DNA of 64,000 nucleotides from Kribbella soli (GTDB taxonomy: Bacteria > Actinomycetota > Actinomycetes > Propionibacteriales > Kribbellaceae): contig NZ_SJJZ01000001.1 in assembly GCF_004331345.1 (NCBI RefSeq), positions 1,984,001 through 2,048,000 of the forward strand. Reading direction: 5' to 3'. Shown piece after piece: positions 42,429-50,744 of the stretch (the first letter of the stretch is position 1; each line of letters begins with the position of its first letter). Below the pieces are notes generated by a model that did no database searches, was not told the origin of the DNA, and saw only the letters and a program-made list of their open reading frames with translations. The position numbers were made by a program, and so were the translations under genes.

Positions 42429-42442
42429 TTGAACATGTTCAA
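42429..42442. promoter_or_regulatory. TetR operator candidate, site 2
   Basis: TTGAACATGTTCAA is a perfect 14-bp palindrome, centred 44 bp (about four helical turns) from site 1. It lies between the TetR operon and the divergent amidohydrolase gene and could control both. Confidence 0.75.
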
Positions 42443-42480
42443 GTCAGGTGTCACGTGATCTGGATCTCGTCTGGGTGAGA

Positions 42481-43527
42481 ATGGCGACCATGACGACCTG
42501 GGTCTTCGACGGAACCGTTCTTCCCTCGGGCGACACCGCCCGCCTGACGTTCGGCCAGGACCCGTCCGGCGAGCGACTGCCCGGGCGGTACGCCGTACCG
42601 GGCCTGGTCGACTCGCATTGTCACCTGACGCTGGCGGGCGGCCCGAACGGACCGGTCCTGCGCGGCGCGGACTTCGCCGCCGAGCGACTCGGGGAGCTCG
42701 CCGACGCCGGGGTGAGCGCGGTCCGAGACGTCGGCGGCAACCGCGAGGTCACCCTCGAACTCGCCCGGACCGCGGACCCCGACCGCCCGCTGGTCCTCGC
42801 GGCCGGCCGATTCCTCGCCCCGAACGGCCGGTACTTCACCGACGCGTACGAGCCGGTCGCCCCGGAGGACCTGCTCACCGCGGTCGAGGCCGAGATCGCC
42901 GACGGCGCGACCTGGCTGAAACTGGTCGGCGACTTCCCCGAGGTCGGCCCGGACGGCCCGATCCGCGGCAGCAAGGTCGCGCCTTCGTACGACATCGAGG
43001 TCGTCGAGGCGATGGTCGAGCTGGCCCACTCACGCAACGTTCGCGTCGCGGCGCACGTCAACACCGACCACGTCAGCGAGCTGATCCGGGTCGGCATCGA
43101 TTCGGTCGAGCACGGTACGGCGCTCACCGAGCAGGACCTGCAGGCGCTCGGCGCGCGGGGTGGTGCGTGGACGCCGACGCTCTGCGCCTCCGTCAGCCCG
43201 AGCCCGGACGAGACCCCGGAGCGCAAGGCGAAGCGCGAGGAGCGATCGGCGTACCTCGCGTCGGTCCTCCCGCTCGCCGAGCGGTACGGCGTCCGCGTGC
43301 TGACCGGATCCGACGCGGTCGGCACCGTCGCCGCCGAGATCGACCAGCTCGTCCGGCACGGGCTGACCGTGGAGCAGGCGATCACCGCGGCCTCGACCGG
43401 CGCGCAGGACTTCCTCGGTCTGAGCGGCGCCGGCAACCTCGTCACGTACGACGCGGATCCGCGCGAGCATCCCGGCGTACTCGCGACACCAGCTGCGGTC
43501 GTCCTCAACCAGCGGCGGATCTCGTGA
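42481..43527 (+). CDS. Amidohydrolase family protein (prolidase/imidazolonepropionase-like)
   Basis: Encodes 348 residues from ATG 42481 (ATG 42490 also possible). YAVPGLVDSHCHLTLAGGP holds the first metal HxH. LKLVGDFPEV includes the Lys expected to bridge metals. AAHVNTDHVSELIRVGIDSVEHG provides the two His ligands and LTGSDAVGTVAAEI the catalytic Asp. The C-terminal QAITAASTGAQDFLGLSGAGNLVTYDADP is typical of the superfamily's sandwich domain. It is shorter than most prolidases. Its stop overlaps the NTF2-like gene as GTGA. Confidence 0.83.
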   Translation: MATMTTWVFDGTVLPSGDTARLTFGQDPSGERLPGRYAVPGLVDSHCHLTLAGGPNGPVLRGADFAAERLGELADAGVSAVRDVGGNREVTLELARTADPDRPLVLAAGRFLAPNGRYFTDAYEPVAPEDLLTAVEAEIADGATWLKLVGDFPEVGPDGPIRGSKVAPSYDIEVVEAMVELAHSRNVRVAAHVNTDHVSELIRVGIDSVEHGTALTEQDLQALGARGGAWTPTLCASVSPSPDETPERKAKREERSAYLASVLPLAERYGVRVLTGSDAVGTVAAEIDQLVRHGLTVEQAITAASTGAQDFLGLSGAGNLVTYDADPREHPGVLATPAAVVLNQRRIS

Positions 43528-43883
43528 AGGAGAAGGATCTCGACCGCTGGGTCGAAAGGTACCGGAAGGCGTGGGAGAGCAACGATCCCAAGGACATCGC
43601 CGCGCTCTGGACCGAGGACGCCGTCTGGTACCGGAGGCCGGACGAGGACCCGGTGACCGGCCGGGACGCGATCGTGGCGGTCTGGCTCGAGATCGCCGAC
43701 GCGCCCGGCGAGACGACGTTCGAGTACGAGGTGCTCGGGTTCGGCGACGGCGTCGCGTTCGTCCGCGGCTGGACGACGTACCTGACCAATCCGCCGGGCG
43801 AGTTCAGCAACCTCTGGGTGATCCGGCTGGACAAGGACCGCGCCTACGAGTTCACCGAGTGGTGGATGGAAAAGCCGCGCTGA
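43524..43883 (+). CDS. SnoaL/NTF2-like protein
   Basis: Encodes 119 residues from GTG 43524, translationally coupled to the amidohydrolase. The domain is a single alpha+beta cone: WVERYRKAWESNDPKDIAALWTEDAVWYRRPDED at the start, then GRDAIVAVWLEI and the strands ending FSNLWVIRLDKDRAYEFTEWWME. Such proteins act as small isomerases or ligand-binding modules, and many have unknown substrates. Coupling suggests it acts on the same compound as the amidohydrolase. Confidence 0.8.
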   Translation: MKEKDLDRWVERYRKAWESNDPKDIAALWTEDAVWYRRPDEDPVTGRDAIVAVWLEIADAPGETTFEYEVLGFGDGVAFVRGWTTYLTNPPGEFSNLWVIRLDKDRAYEFTEWWMEKPR

Positions 43884-43908
43884 GCTAGGGTCGTGGACAG
43901 GCGCTCAG

Positions 43909-44023
43909 GGTGCCACCGGTCCGCGGGAAGGGCTCAGCCCACCTGGACGATCGCTGTGGTGTGGCACCAGTTCACCTCCTTTCTCGCCTGACGATGCGGA
44001 CAGCAGGCTCGTAGAGAGGAGGT
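43909..44023 (+). promoter_or_regulatory. Structured 5' leader with anti-Shine-Dalgarno stem
   Basis: Two nested elements are visible. GGTGCCAC (43909-43916) can pair with GTGGCACC (43961-43968), enclosing a GGGCT/AGCCC hairpin (43930-43940). Next, ACCTCCTTTCT (43974-43984) pairs over 11 bp, with one G-U pair, with AGAGAGGAGGT (44013-44023), which holds the ribosome site of the ankyrin gene. Inside this a GCCTG/CAGGC stem (43986-43990 with 44004-44008) extends the fold. The ribosome site would be masked. I do not recognise a known riboswitch class. Confidence 0.5.
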
Positions 44024-44028
44024 CGGCG

Positions 44029-45471
44029 ATGCCGACCCGGAATCTTCCGAACGACCCGCACCTCGATCACCTGCGCGGTCAGGCCAAGACCCTGCTCAAA
44101 GGGGTCCGTGCCGGTGAGGGCGCAGCCCTCGCACTGGCCGCCGAGTTCCATCCCGTGGAGACACTGGCGGACGCGCAGCTGGTGATCGCGCGCAGCTACG
44201 GATTCCCCAGCTGGCCGCGGATCGTGCGGCACCTCGAGCTCGTGGACCGCTACAGCCGCTCACCCCACCGGCAACCCGTCGGTGGCCCGCTCGACACTCC
44301 CGAGCAACGGGCCGACGAGTTCCTCCGCCTCGCGACCTTGCACTACGGACAAGACGATCCAGCCCGCCAACAGTCAGCGCGAGACCTCCTGGAGCGTTAC
44401 CCGGAGATTGCCCAGAGCAACATCCACACCCAGGTGGTGGCCGGCGACCTGAACGGCGTACGGGCGAACCTCGCGCAGGCGCGCACCGAAGGCGGACCGT
44501 ACCGCTGGGAACCGCTCCTCTACCTCACGTACAACCGCCTCGACGCGCCGAACCAGGTCGAGATCGCCCGTCTCCTGATCGAAAACGGCGCCGACCCGAA
44601 CGCGGGTTACCTCTGGCAGGGCATGCCGTCACCGTTCACCGCGCTCACCGGCGTCTTCGGCCGCGGCGAAGGCGATCAGCCACCGCACGCGCAGCGCGTC
44701 GAGCTGGCCCGGCTCCTCCTCGACGCCGGCGCCGACCCGAACGACAGCCAGACGATGTACAACTGCGGTCCCGGCTGTCCCCCGCCGTACGACGACGTGC
44801 ACCTGGAGCTCCTGCTGGAGTACGGATTGGGCCGCGGCGACGGCGGCCCGTGGCACGAACGGATGACGACAGCACACCCGACCCCGCAGCAACTGCTCGA
44901 GGACGAACTGGTCTTCGCGTCCTCGGCCGGCCTGCTACACAGGGCCGAACTGGTACTTGCCCAAGGCACCGATCCGGAGGGCGTCGGAACCAGGCACCCG
45001 GTGTTCGGCGGCAATCGCCCGTACGAACTGGCCGCCGTACAAGGCCACGCCGAGATCGCGGAACTGCTCCGCGCTCGCGGCGCCGCGCCGTTGGACGAGA
45101 TCCACGAGGTGTACGCCGCGGCGATGCGTGGTGAGACACCGGACATCGACGCCGACCTGGCCGCACGCGCGATCGCCCGCACCCCGCACCTTCCCGTTCG
45201 CGCGGCCGAGGTCGGGCGGGCGGTGGCGATGGAACCGTTGCAGCGTCTCGGGTACGACCTGAGCCGGATCTCGGGCGGTGCGGCGCCGATCCACCGCGCC
45301 GCGCTCAATGGTCATCTGGAGACGGTCAAGAAGCTGATCGAACTGGGCGCCGACCCGAACCTACGCGACCCCAACTACAACGGGAACGCGCTGGGCTGGG
45401 CCGAGCACAATCACCAGCAGGCAGTGATCGACTACCTCAAGGGCTTACCGCAAGGAACAGGAACGCACTGA
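44029..45471 (+). CDS. Ankyrin-repeat protein
   Basis: Encodes 480 residues from ATG 44029, with AGGAGGT 5 nt upstream. The first about 75 residues form the helical HLRGQAKTLLKGVRAGEG... domain that precedes ankyrin repeats in many actinobacterial proteins. Repeats are recognisable at about 135-225 (PNQVEIARLLIENGADPNAGYL, VELARLLLDAGADPND), about 300-345 (GHAEIAELLRARGAAPLDEI) and about 420-470 (GHLETVKKLIELGADPNLRDPN). These are protein-interaction modules; no catalytic domain is seen. The gene converges with, and overlaps, the antiporter gene by 35 bp. Confidence 0.88.
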   Translation: MPTRNLPNDPHLDHLRGQAKTLLKGVRAGEGAALALAAEFHPVETLADAQLVIARSYGFPSWPRIVRHLELVDRYSRSPHRQPVGGPLDTPEQRADEFLRLATLHYGQDDPARQQSARDLLERYPEIAQSNIHTQVVAGDLNGVRANLAQARTEGGPYRWEPLLYLTYNRLDAPNQVEIARLLIENGADPNAGYLWQGMPSPFTALTGVFGRGEGDQPPHAQRVELARLLLDAGADPNDSQTMYNCGPGCPPPYDDVHLELLLEYGLGRGDGGPWHERMTTAHPTPQQLLEDELVFASSAGLLHRAELVLAQGTDPEGVGTRHPVFGGNRPYELAAVQGHAEIAELLRARGAAPLDEIHEVYAAAMRGETPDIDADLAARAIARTPHLPVRAAEVGRAVAMEPLQRLGYDLSRISGGAAPIHRAALNGHLETVKKLIELGADPNLRDPNYNGNALGWAEHNHQQAVIDYLKGLPQGTGTH

Positions 45472-46540
45472 ACACCGCGAGGTGAACGGCGCCCTGCAGC
45501 AACGTCGCCCGGCCCGTCGAGAGGGTGAACATGCCGGTCACGACGGTCAGCGCGAACAGCACCAGCTCCTTGCCGCCCAGCCCGAGGATGAGCGGTCCGT
45601 CCAGCCAGATCGAGGCGATCGCGATCGCTGGGATGGTCAGACCGATGCTGGCGAGCGCTGAGCCGAGCGCCAGATTGACGCTGGTCTGGAGACGGTTCCG
45701 CAGTGCCGCGCGTACTGCGGCAACCGTCTCCGGCAGCAGCACGAGCAGCGCGATCACGACACCGACGACAGCCAGCGGCGCGCCGGCCGACTCCACCGCG
45801 GACTCGAGCTTCGGCGACACGGTCTTCGCGAGCCCGACCACCGAGATCAGGCAGACGAACAGCAGTCCGAGGCTCAGCAGCGCGGTCTTCCCGCTCGGTG
45901 CGGCCGCGTGGTGGTCCTCGTCCTCGTCGACGTCACCGTCCGGAGCGACCGGCAGGAAGTAGTCCCGGTGCCGGATCGTCTGGATGAACACGAACACGCC
46001 GTACAGCACCAGCGACGTGACACCCGCGAACGCCAGCTGCGCCGAGCTGAACCGCGGTCCCTCCGCGCTCGTCGTGAACGTCGGCAGCACCAAGCTCAGC
46101 GTGACCAGCGCGGTCGTCACCGAGAGCGCGGAGTACGACGCCTGCACCCGGAACCCCTGCACGCGATGCCGCAGCGAGCCGACGACGAGCGCCAGCCCGA
46201 GGATCCCGTTGCAGGTGATCATCACCGCGGCGAACACGGTGTCGCGGGCCAGCGACGCGGCCTTCTCGCCACCGGACGCCATCAGCGTGACGATCAGCGC
46301 GACCTCGATGATCGTCACGGCGAGCGCGAGGATCAGCGTGCCGAACGGTTCCCCGACGCGGTGCGCGACGACCTCCGCGTGATGCACGGCGGCGATCACC
46401 GCGGCACCGAGACCGAGACAGACCAGGATCAGCAGTACCGCACCGAGGTCGCGGTGCCAGGTGCCGAGCAGGACGACGAAGGCGAGCGGCGGCACGGCCA
46501 ACGTCCAGCGCGGCAGCCCTTGGATCACGGAGTTTGTCAT
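45437..46540 (-). CDS. Calcium:proton antiporter, ChaA-like (CaCA superfamily)
   Basis: Encodes 367 residues from ATG 46540 (TTG 46546 possible). Eleven hydrophobic segments are visible. The two alpha repeats hold the acidic ion-binding residues: VGEPFGTLILALAVTIIEVALIV (about 65-88) and LLPETVAAVRAALRNRLQTSVNLALGSALASIGLT (about 260-295). An acidic loop DGDVDEDEDHH (about 205-215) may bind metal. It exchanges Ca2+ or other cations for protons in the inner membrane. Convergent with the ankyrin gene; divergent from GNAT. Confidence 0.87.
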   Translation of the reverse strand: MTNSVIQGLPRWTLAVPPLAFVVLLGTWHRDLGAVLLILVCLGLGAAVIAAVHHAEVVAHRVGEPFGTLILALAVTIIEVALIVTLMASGGEKAASLARDTVFAAVMITCNGILGLALVVGSLRHRVQGFRVQASYSALSVTTALVTLSLVLPTFTTSAEGPRFSSAQLAFAGVTSLVLYGVFVFIQTIRHRDYFLPVAPDGDVDEDEDHHAAAPSGKTALLSLGLLFVCLISVVGLAKTVSPKLESAVESAGAPLAVVGVVIALLVLLPETVAAVRAALRNRLQTSVNLALGSALASIGLTIPAIAIASIWLDGPLILGLGGKELVLFALTVVTGMFTLSTGRATLLQGAVHLAVFSAFLFLAVSP

Positions 46541-46606
46541 CCTCAAACAGCCTATCGGGAATCCCCCTTGGCAACCGGCGAACCCGTGGGTGATGCTTCT
46601 CGCAAG

Positions 46607-47113
46607 ATGACTGTCGAAATCAGGAACGCGACCGCAGACGACTGGCCGGCCATCTGGCCGTTCTTCCGGGAGATCGTCACCGCGCGGGAGACGTACACGT
46701 ACGACCCGGAGCTCACCGAGGAACAGGCCCGCGGGCTGTGGATGTCACCGTCCAGCTCGCCGCTCGCCCGGACCACCGTCGCGGTCGATGCCGACGGCAC
46801 CGTTCTCGGCAGCGCGAACATGTACCCGAACCGCCCCGGTCCCGGCGCCCACGTGGCCAGCGCCAGCTTCATGGTCGACGGGAATGCGCGCGGCAAGGGC
46901 GTCGGTCGGCTGCTGTGCGAGGACATGATCGCGTGGGCCGGCCGCTCCGGGTTCCGCTCGATCCAGTTCAACGCAGTCGTCGAGACCAACGAACCCGCCG
47001 TACACCTCTGGCAGTCCCTCGGCTTCCGCATCGCCGGCACCGTCCCGGAGGCCTTCGACCACCCCAAACTCGGGTACGTCGGCCTGCATGTGATGTACCG
47101 CCCGCTCCCATGA
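46607..47113 (+). CDS. GNAT family N-acetyltransferase
   Basis: Encodes 168 residues from ATG 46607. VEIRNATADDWPAIWPFFREIV and TYTYDPELTEEQARGLW resemble the N-terminus of amino-acid or phosphinothricin-type acetyltransferases. The acetyl-CoA motif is ASASFMVDGNARGKGVGRLL (about 98-117) and the C-terminal VVETNEPAVHLWQSLGFRIAGTVPEAF is also typical of that group. The acceptor is unknown. It is coupled to the next gene by an ATGA overlap. Confidence 0.85.
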   Translation: MTVEIRNATADDWPAIWPFFREIVTARETYTYDPELTEEQARGLWMSPSSSPLARTTVAVDADGTVLGSANMYPNRPGPGAHVASASFMVDGNARGKGVGRLLCEDMIAWAGRSGFRSIQFNAVVETNEPAVHLWQSLGFRIAGTVPEAFDHPKLGYVGLHVMYRPLP

Positions 47114-47949
47114 GTCGCGCGCGCCGAATGTGGAAGGCCCTCGAGCCGTACCACGCGATCACGTACTTCTCTCCCGAGACGCGGAAGGCGACTGACGCGC
47201 TCGGACTGAAGGGCGGGTGGATGAGCTACTTCGGCTGCCGCGCCGCGCCTCTCGGCCCGGTCGGTCCGGAGATCGTGGCCGCCGGGTTCTACAACTTCCA
47301 CCCGGCGATGGTCGCGCGATCATTGCCAGACGCGTGGAGCTACGCCACCCCGGCCCAACTCCTCGAGGCGCGTCTGACCGCTGTGGACAACGCCGTACGC
47401 CGGCTGTTCCCGGACTCTGATTTCGGGCGGGCGGCTGAGCTCGGGCGGCGTGCGGCGGAGATCGCACCGGTCGCGGGGCGGCCGATTGCGGCGGCCAACG
47501 CTGCGCTGGAGTGGCCGGACGAGCCGCACCTGGTGCTCTGGCAGGCGACCACGATCCTGCGGGAATCGCGGGGTGACGGGCATGTCGCAGCGCTCGTCGC
47601 CGCCGGCCTCAGCCCGTGCCAGGCGCTGGTGACGCTCTCCGCGGCGGGCGGACCGTCGAAGGAGGTCTTCCAGCTCAACCGGCGGTGGAGCGATGAGGAA
47701 TGGTCGGCCGCCGAGGAGGACCTGCGCAGTCGTGGACTGCTGGACGCCGATGGAGGGCTCACCGAGAGCGGGCGCGCGGTGCGGCAGCAGGTGGAGGACA
47801 CCACGGACTCATTGGCGGAACAGGGTTGGCGAGCGTTGGGTGACGAGCTGACCGTCGAGTTGCACGATCTCGTCCGTCCACTGAGCGCCGTACTGATGTC
47901 CGACGGGCTGATCCCGTCCGACAACCCGATGGCTATGCGCTGGGACTGA
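47110..47949 (+). CDS. SCO6745 family protein
   Basis: Encodes 279 residues from ATG 47110. The start RRMWKALEPYHAITYFSPETRKA followed by GGWMSYFGCRAAPLGPVGPEIV and FYNFHPAMVARSLPDAWSYATP is the family signature of a widespread actinobacterial group. The C-terminal third (from about 190) is a MarR-like winged helix (LNRRWSDEEWSAAEEDLRSRGLL). The role is unknown; the two parts suggest a fusion of an enzyme-like fold and a helix-turn-helix. It ends 16 bp inside the convergent TetR gene. Confidence 0.82.
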   Translation: MSRARRMWKALEPYHAITYFSPETRKATDALGLKGGWMSYFGCRAAPLGPVGPEIVAAGFYNFHPAMVARSLPDAWSYATPAQLLEARLTAVDNAVRRLFPDSDFGRAAELGRRAAEIAPVAGRPIAAANAALEWPDEPHLVLWQATTILRESRGDGHVAALVAAGLSPCQALVTLSAAGGPSKEVFQLNRRWSDEEWSAAEEDLRSRGLLDADGGLTESGRAVRQQVEDTTDSLAEQGWRALGDELTVELHDLVRPLSAVLMSDGLIPSDNPMAMRWD

Positions 47950-48529
47950 CCCGGTCGGCCAGCGCGCGGAGCGATTTCGCCAGCTCTGCGCCGGTGGGTG
48001 CGCTGTCCGGGTCGAACATGCGCTGCGCGACGACGCCGAGGAGCATCGCCTGCAGGAGTGACCCGATCGCCTGGACCTCCTGCGGGTCGGCGTCGGGGGC
48101 GACTCCGCCGAACATGTGCGCCAGGCCTTCGCGGGCCTCGCCCTGCATCTTCGAGAGGTCCGACACCAGCTCGGGCATGCGCGCGCCGAGGCTGAGCACC
48201 TCGAACTGCGCCGTCCACAACGCCCGCAACCGAGGATTCGCCAGCCCGTCGACGATCCGTCCCCAGGTCGCGACGAACTGCTCGCCCGGCGCCCGCGCGG
48301 CCGCACGCGCCGGGTCTGCATCGCCGCCCGCGACCTCGGTGGCCCATTCGTTGATCAGGAGTTCGCGGAGGGCTTCGTTGAGGAGCGTTTCCTTCGAGCC
48401 GAAGTGGTACCCGATGGCCGCCAGGCTGACCCCGGCCGCGGTCGCGATGTCCCGCGCCGTCGTACGGCTGTAGCCCTTCTCCAGCAGACACGCCTTCGCG
48501 CCCTCGACCAGCGCTTCGCGGTTTCCCAT
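47933..48529 (-). CDS. TetR/AcrR family regulator
   Basis: Encodes 198 residues from ATG 48529. The helix-turn-helix is complete: ALVEGAKACLLEKGYSRTTARDIATAAGVSLAAIGYHFGSKETLL (about 5-50, in two stretches). The ligand domain carries PELVSDLSKMQGEAREGLAHMFG and a C-terminal Met- and Leu-rich helix. It is divergent from a FAD-dependent monooxygenase across a 98-bp gap with inverted repeats, the standard layout for a repressor of a detoxifying enzyme. Confidence 0.86.
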   Translation of the reverse strand: MGNREALVEGAKACLLEKGYSRTTARDIATAAGVSLAAIGYHFGSKETLLNEALRELLINEWATEVAGGDADPARAAARAPGEQFVATWGRIVDGLANPRLRALWTAQFEVLSLGARMPELVSDLSKMQGEAREGLAHMFGGVAPDADPQEVQAIGSLLQAMLLGVVAQRMFDPDSAPTGAELAKSLRALADRVSPSA

Positions 48530-48556
48530 GTCCGAGACTCTAACACAGCCGTCTCA

Positions 48557-48592
48557 TACGATCGTCTTGCACATTTGTCTAAGACCGTCGTA
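48557..48592. promoter_or_regulatory. Inverted repeats in the TetR/monooxygenase gap
   Basis: TACGATCGTCTT (48557-48568) and AAGACCGTCGTA (48581-48592) are inverted arms matching at 10 of 12 positions with a 12-bp spacer. A smaller GTCTAAGAC quasi-palindrome (48577-48585) overlaps the second arm. These are candidate TetR binding sites. Confidence 0.5.
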
Positions 48593-48627
48593 CAGTCGTC
48601 GCACCAACAACTTCTGGAGGGGTTCCG

Positions 48628-49833
48628 ATGACGACGGTTCTGATTTCCGGTGCGAGCGTGGCGGGTCCGGCGCTGGCGTACTGGCTGCAGCGGTACGGGT
48701 ACCGCCCGACGGTGGTCGAGCGGGCGCCGGCGCCGCGGCCCGGTGGGTACGCGGTCGACTTCCGCGGTGCGTCGATGACCGTGCTCGAGCGGATGGGCAT
48801 CCTGTCCGCGGTCGAGGAGCGCGCCACCCGGATGGGCGCGATGACGTACGTGAAGGAGACCGGGAAGGTCACGGCGAAGACGTCACCCGCGGCGTTCAGC
48901 GGTGAGCTCGAGATCCTCCGCGGCGACCTCGTCGACATCCTGTACGAGCTGACCGCCGGCACGACGGAGTACATCTTCGACGACTCGATCGCCGCAGTGA
49001 CCCAGGACGAGTCGGGCGTCGAAGTGGTGTTCGACAGCGGTACGACGCGACGGTTCGATCTCGTGATCGGCGCCGACGGGCTGCACTCGAACGTTCGGCG
49101 GCTGGCGTTCGGCGCGGAATCGTCGTACATCCACGACCTCGGCTACTACGCGTCGGTGTGCACGGTCGAGAACCACCTCGGCCTCGACCACACCGGGCAG
49201 ATCTTCAACGTGCCGGGCAAGACCGTCGGGACCTACAGCGCACGCAGCAACACCGAGGCGAAGGCCCTGTTCTACTTCGCCTCCCCGGACCTGACCTACG
49301 ACCGGCGCGACGCCACCGCCCAGAAGGCGATCGTCGAAGAGCAGTTCGCCGGCCTCGGGTGGGAGGTGCCGAAACTGCTCGACGGTTTGCGGACCGCGCC
49401 GGACTTCTACTTCGACTCGATCAGCCAGATCAAGCTCGACAGCTACTCGCGGGGACGGGTCGCCCTGGTCGGCGATGCCGGGTACTGCGCCTCGCCGCTG
49501 TCCGGGATGGGTACGAGTCTCGCGATCGTCGGTGCGTACGTGCTTGCCGGTGAACTGCACGCGGCCGGCGGCGATCACGTGCGGGCGTTCGCGGCGTACG
49601 ACGTACGGATGAAGGGCTTCGTCGAGGCCTGTCAGCAGCAGGCGGTCGACGGGGCGCGGTGGTTCATCCCGGCGAGCAAGTGGTTCCTGAAGGTGCGCAA
49701 CCTGACGTACCGGCTGATGCCGTACCTGCCGTGGCGGAACGTGATCCGGGAGATGTCGCTGAAGGTCGGGAACGCGATCGAGCTCACGACGTACGAAGGC
49801 CTGCCTCAGCAGCACGAAGTACCGCGGCCGTGA
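48628..49833 (+). CDS. FAD-dependent monooxygenase (PHBH/TetX-like)
   Basis: Encodes 401 residues from ATG 48628, with GGAGG 7 nt upstream. The FAD-binding Rossmann start VLISGASVAGPALAYWLQRYG (a GxSxxG variant) and ERAPAPRPGGYAVDFRG are followed by the second motif DLVIGADGLHSNVRR (about 147-161) and the third GRVALVGDAGYCASPLSGMGTSLAIVGAY (about 273-301). It hydroxylates an aromatic or polycyclic compound using NAD(P)H and O2. Divergent TetR control suggests induction by the substrate. It overlaps the convergent LysR gene by 50 bp. Confidence 0.88.
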   Translation: MTTVLISGASVAGPALAYWLQRYGYRPTVVERAPAPRPGGYAVDFRGASMTVLERMGILSAVEERATRMGAMTYVKETGKVTAKTSPAAFSGELEILRGDLVDILYELTAGTTEYIFDDSIAAVTQDESGVEVVFDSGTTRRFDLVIGADGLHSNVRRLAFGAESSYIHDLGYYASVCTVENHLGLDHTGQIFNVPGKTVGTYSARSNTEAKALFYFASPDLTYDRRDATAQKAIVEEQFAGLGWEVPKLLDGLRTAPDFYFDSISQIKLDSYSRGRVALVGDAGYCASPLSGMGTSLAIVGAYVLAGELHAAGGDHVRAFAAYDVRMKGFVEACQQQAVDGARWFIPASKWFLKVRNLTYRLMPYLPWRNVIREMSLKVGNAIELTTYEGLPQQHEVPRP

Positions 49834-50671
49834 GCGCGTCGAGGACACCGGACTCGAGCTTCCAGTGCTGCCAGTACAGCGGTACGTCGATGTACTTGCC
49901 TGGAGCAACTTCCACCAGGCGGCCGGCGGCCAGCTCGGGTCCGGCCACCTGGTCCTCGATCATCCCCCAGCCGAGCCCGATCCGGACCGCTTCGTGGAAC
50001 GGCGCGGACGCCGGGATCGCGTGCGACGGCGGATCCAGTTTCCGCCGGGTCACCTTGCGGACCAGCCGGTGCTGCAGGACGTCCTTCTCGTTGAACACGA
50101 CCATCGGCGCCTCGGCGAGCGCTTCCGGCAGCGGCTTGCCGACCAGCCAGCGTTCGGCGTACTCCGGGGTGGCGAGCGGCAGGTACCGCATCTTTCCGAG
50201 CCGTACGACGCGGCAGCCCTGGACCGGTCGCGGGTCCGCGGTCACCGCGGCCAGGACCGTGCCGTTGCGGAGGTACTGCGCCGAGTGCTCCTCGTCCTCC
50301 TGGTGAACCAAGAACCTTGCGTGGTGGGTCCGGGACAGGTCGAGCATCGCGGGCAGGAACCAGTTGTTGAGCGAATCCGCGTTCACCGCGATCGGGATCC
50401 GCTGCGCGTCGACCGTGCCGCGGACGGCGGCGATCGCCTCCAGTTCGAGCAGCGAGACCTGGCGGGCGAGCCGGAGCAGGGCCGCACCCGCCGCGGTCGC
50501 CCGCGCCGGCTTGCCGCGCATCACCACGACCTGACCGAGCCTGCTCTCCAACGCCTTGATCCGTTGACTGACCGCGGACGGCGTCACACGCAGCCGCCGG
50601 GCAGCGGCATCGAAGCTGCCTTCGTCGAGGACGGCCACGAATGTCTCGAGCTGCACGGAGTCGAACTGCAT
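49784..50671 (-). CDS. lysG: LysR regulator, ArgP/LysG type
   Basis: Encodes 295 residues. The winged helix-turn-helix reads VQLETFVAVLDEGSFDAAARRL, VTPSAVSQRIKALESRLGQVVV and RGKPARATAAG, the GKPARAT version being specific to the ArgP/LysG branch. The effector domain includes VAVNADSLNNWFLPAM-like residues at about 95-110. In Corynebacterium LysG activates the divergent lysine/arginine exporter lysE. Here too a LysE-family exporter is divergent, 73 bp away, so the assignment is strong. Confidence 0.88.
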   Translation of the reverse strand: MQFDSVQLETFVAVLDEGSFDAAARRLRVTPSAVSQRIKALESRLGQVVVMRGKPARATAAGAALLRLARQVSLLELEAIAAVRGTVDAQRIPIAVNADSLNNWFLPAMLDLSRTHHARFLVHQEDEEHSAQYLRNGTVLAAVTADPRPVQGCRVVRLGKMRYLPLATPEYAERWLVGKPLPEALAEAPMVVFNEKDVLQHRLVRKVTRRKLDPPSHAIPASAPFHEAVRIGLGWGMIEDQVAGPELAAGRLVEVAPGKYIDVPLYWQHWKLESGVLDALTAAVLRAAEAGLRTS

Positions 50672-50744
50672 GATGAAGCAATCCTAATGGTGCATCAGAA
50701 TCTTTAGCTGGTTTGAAGCCGATCGACTGCCTACCGTCGAAGAC

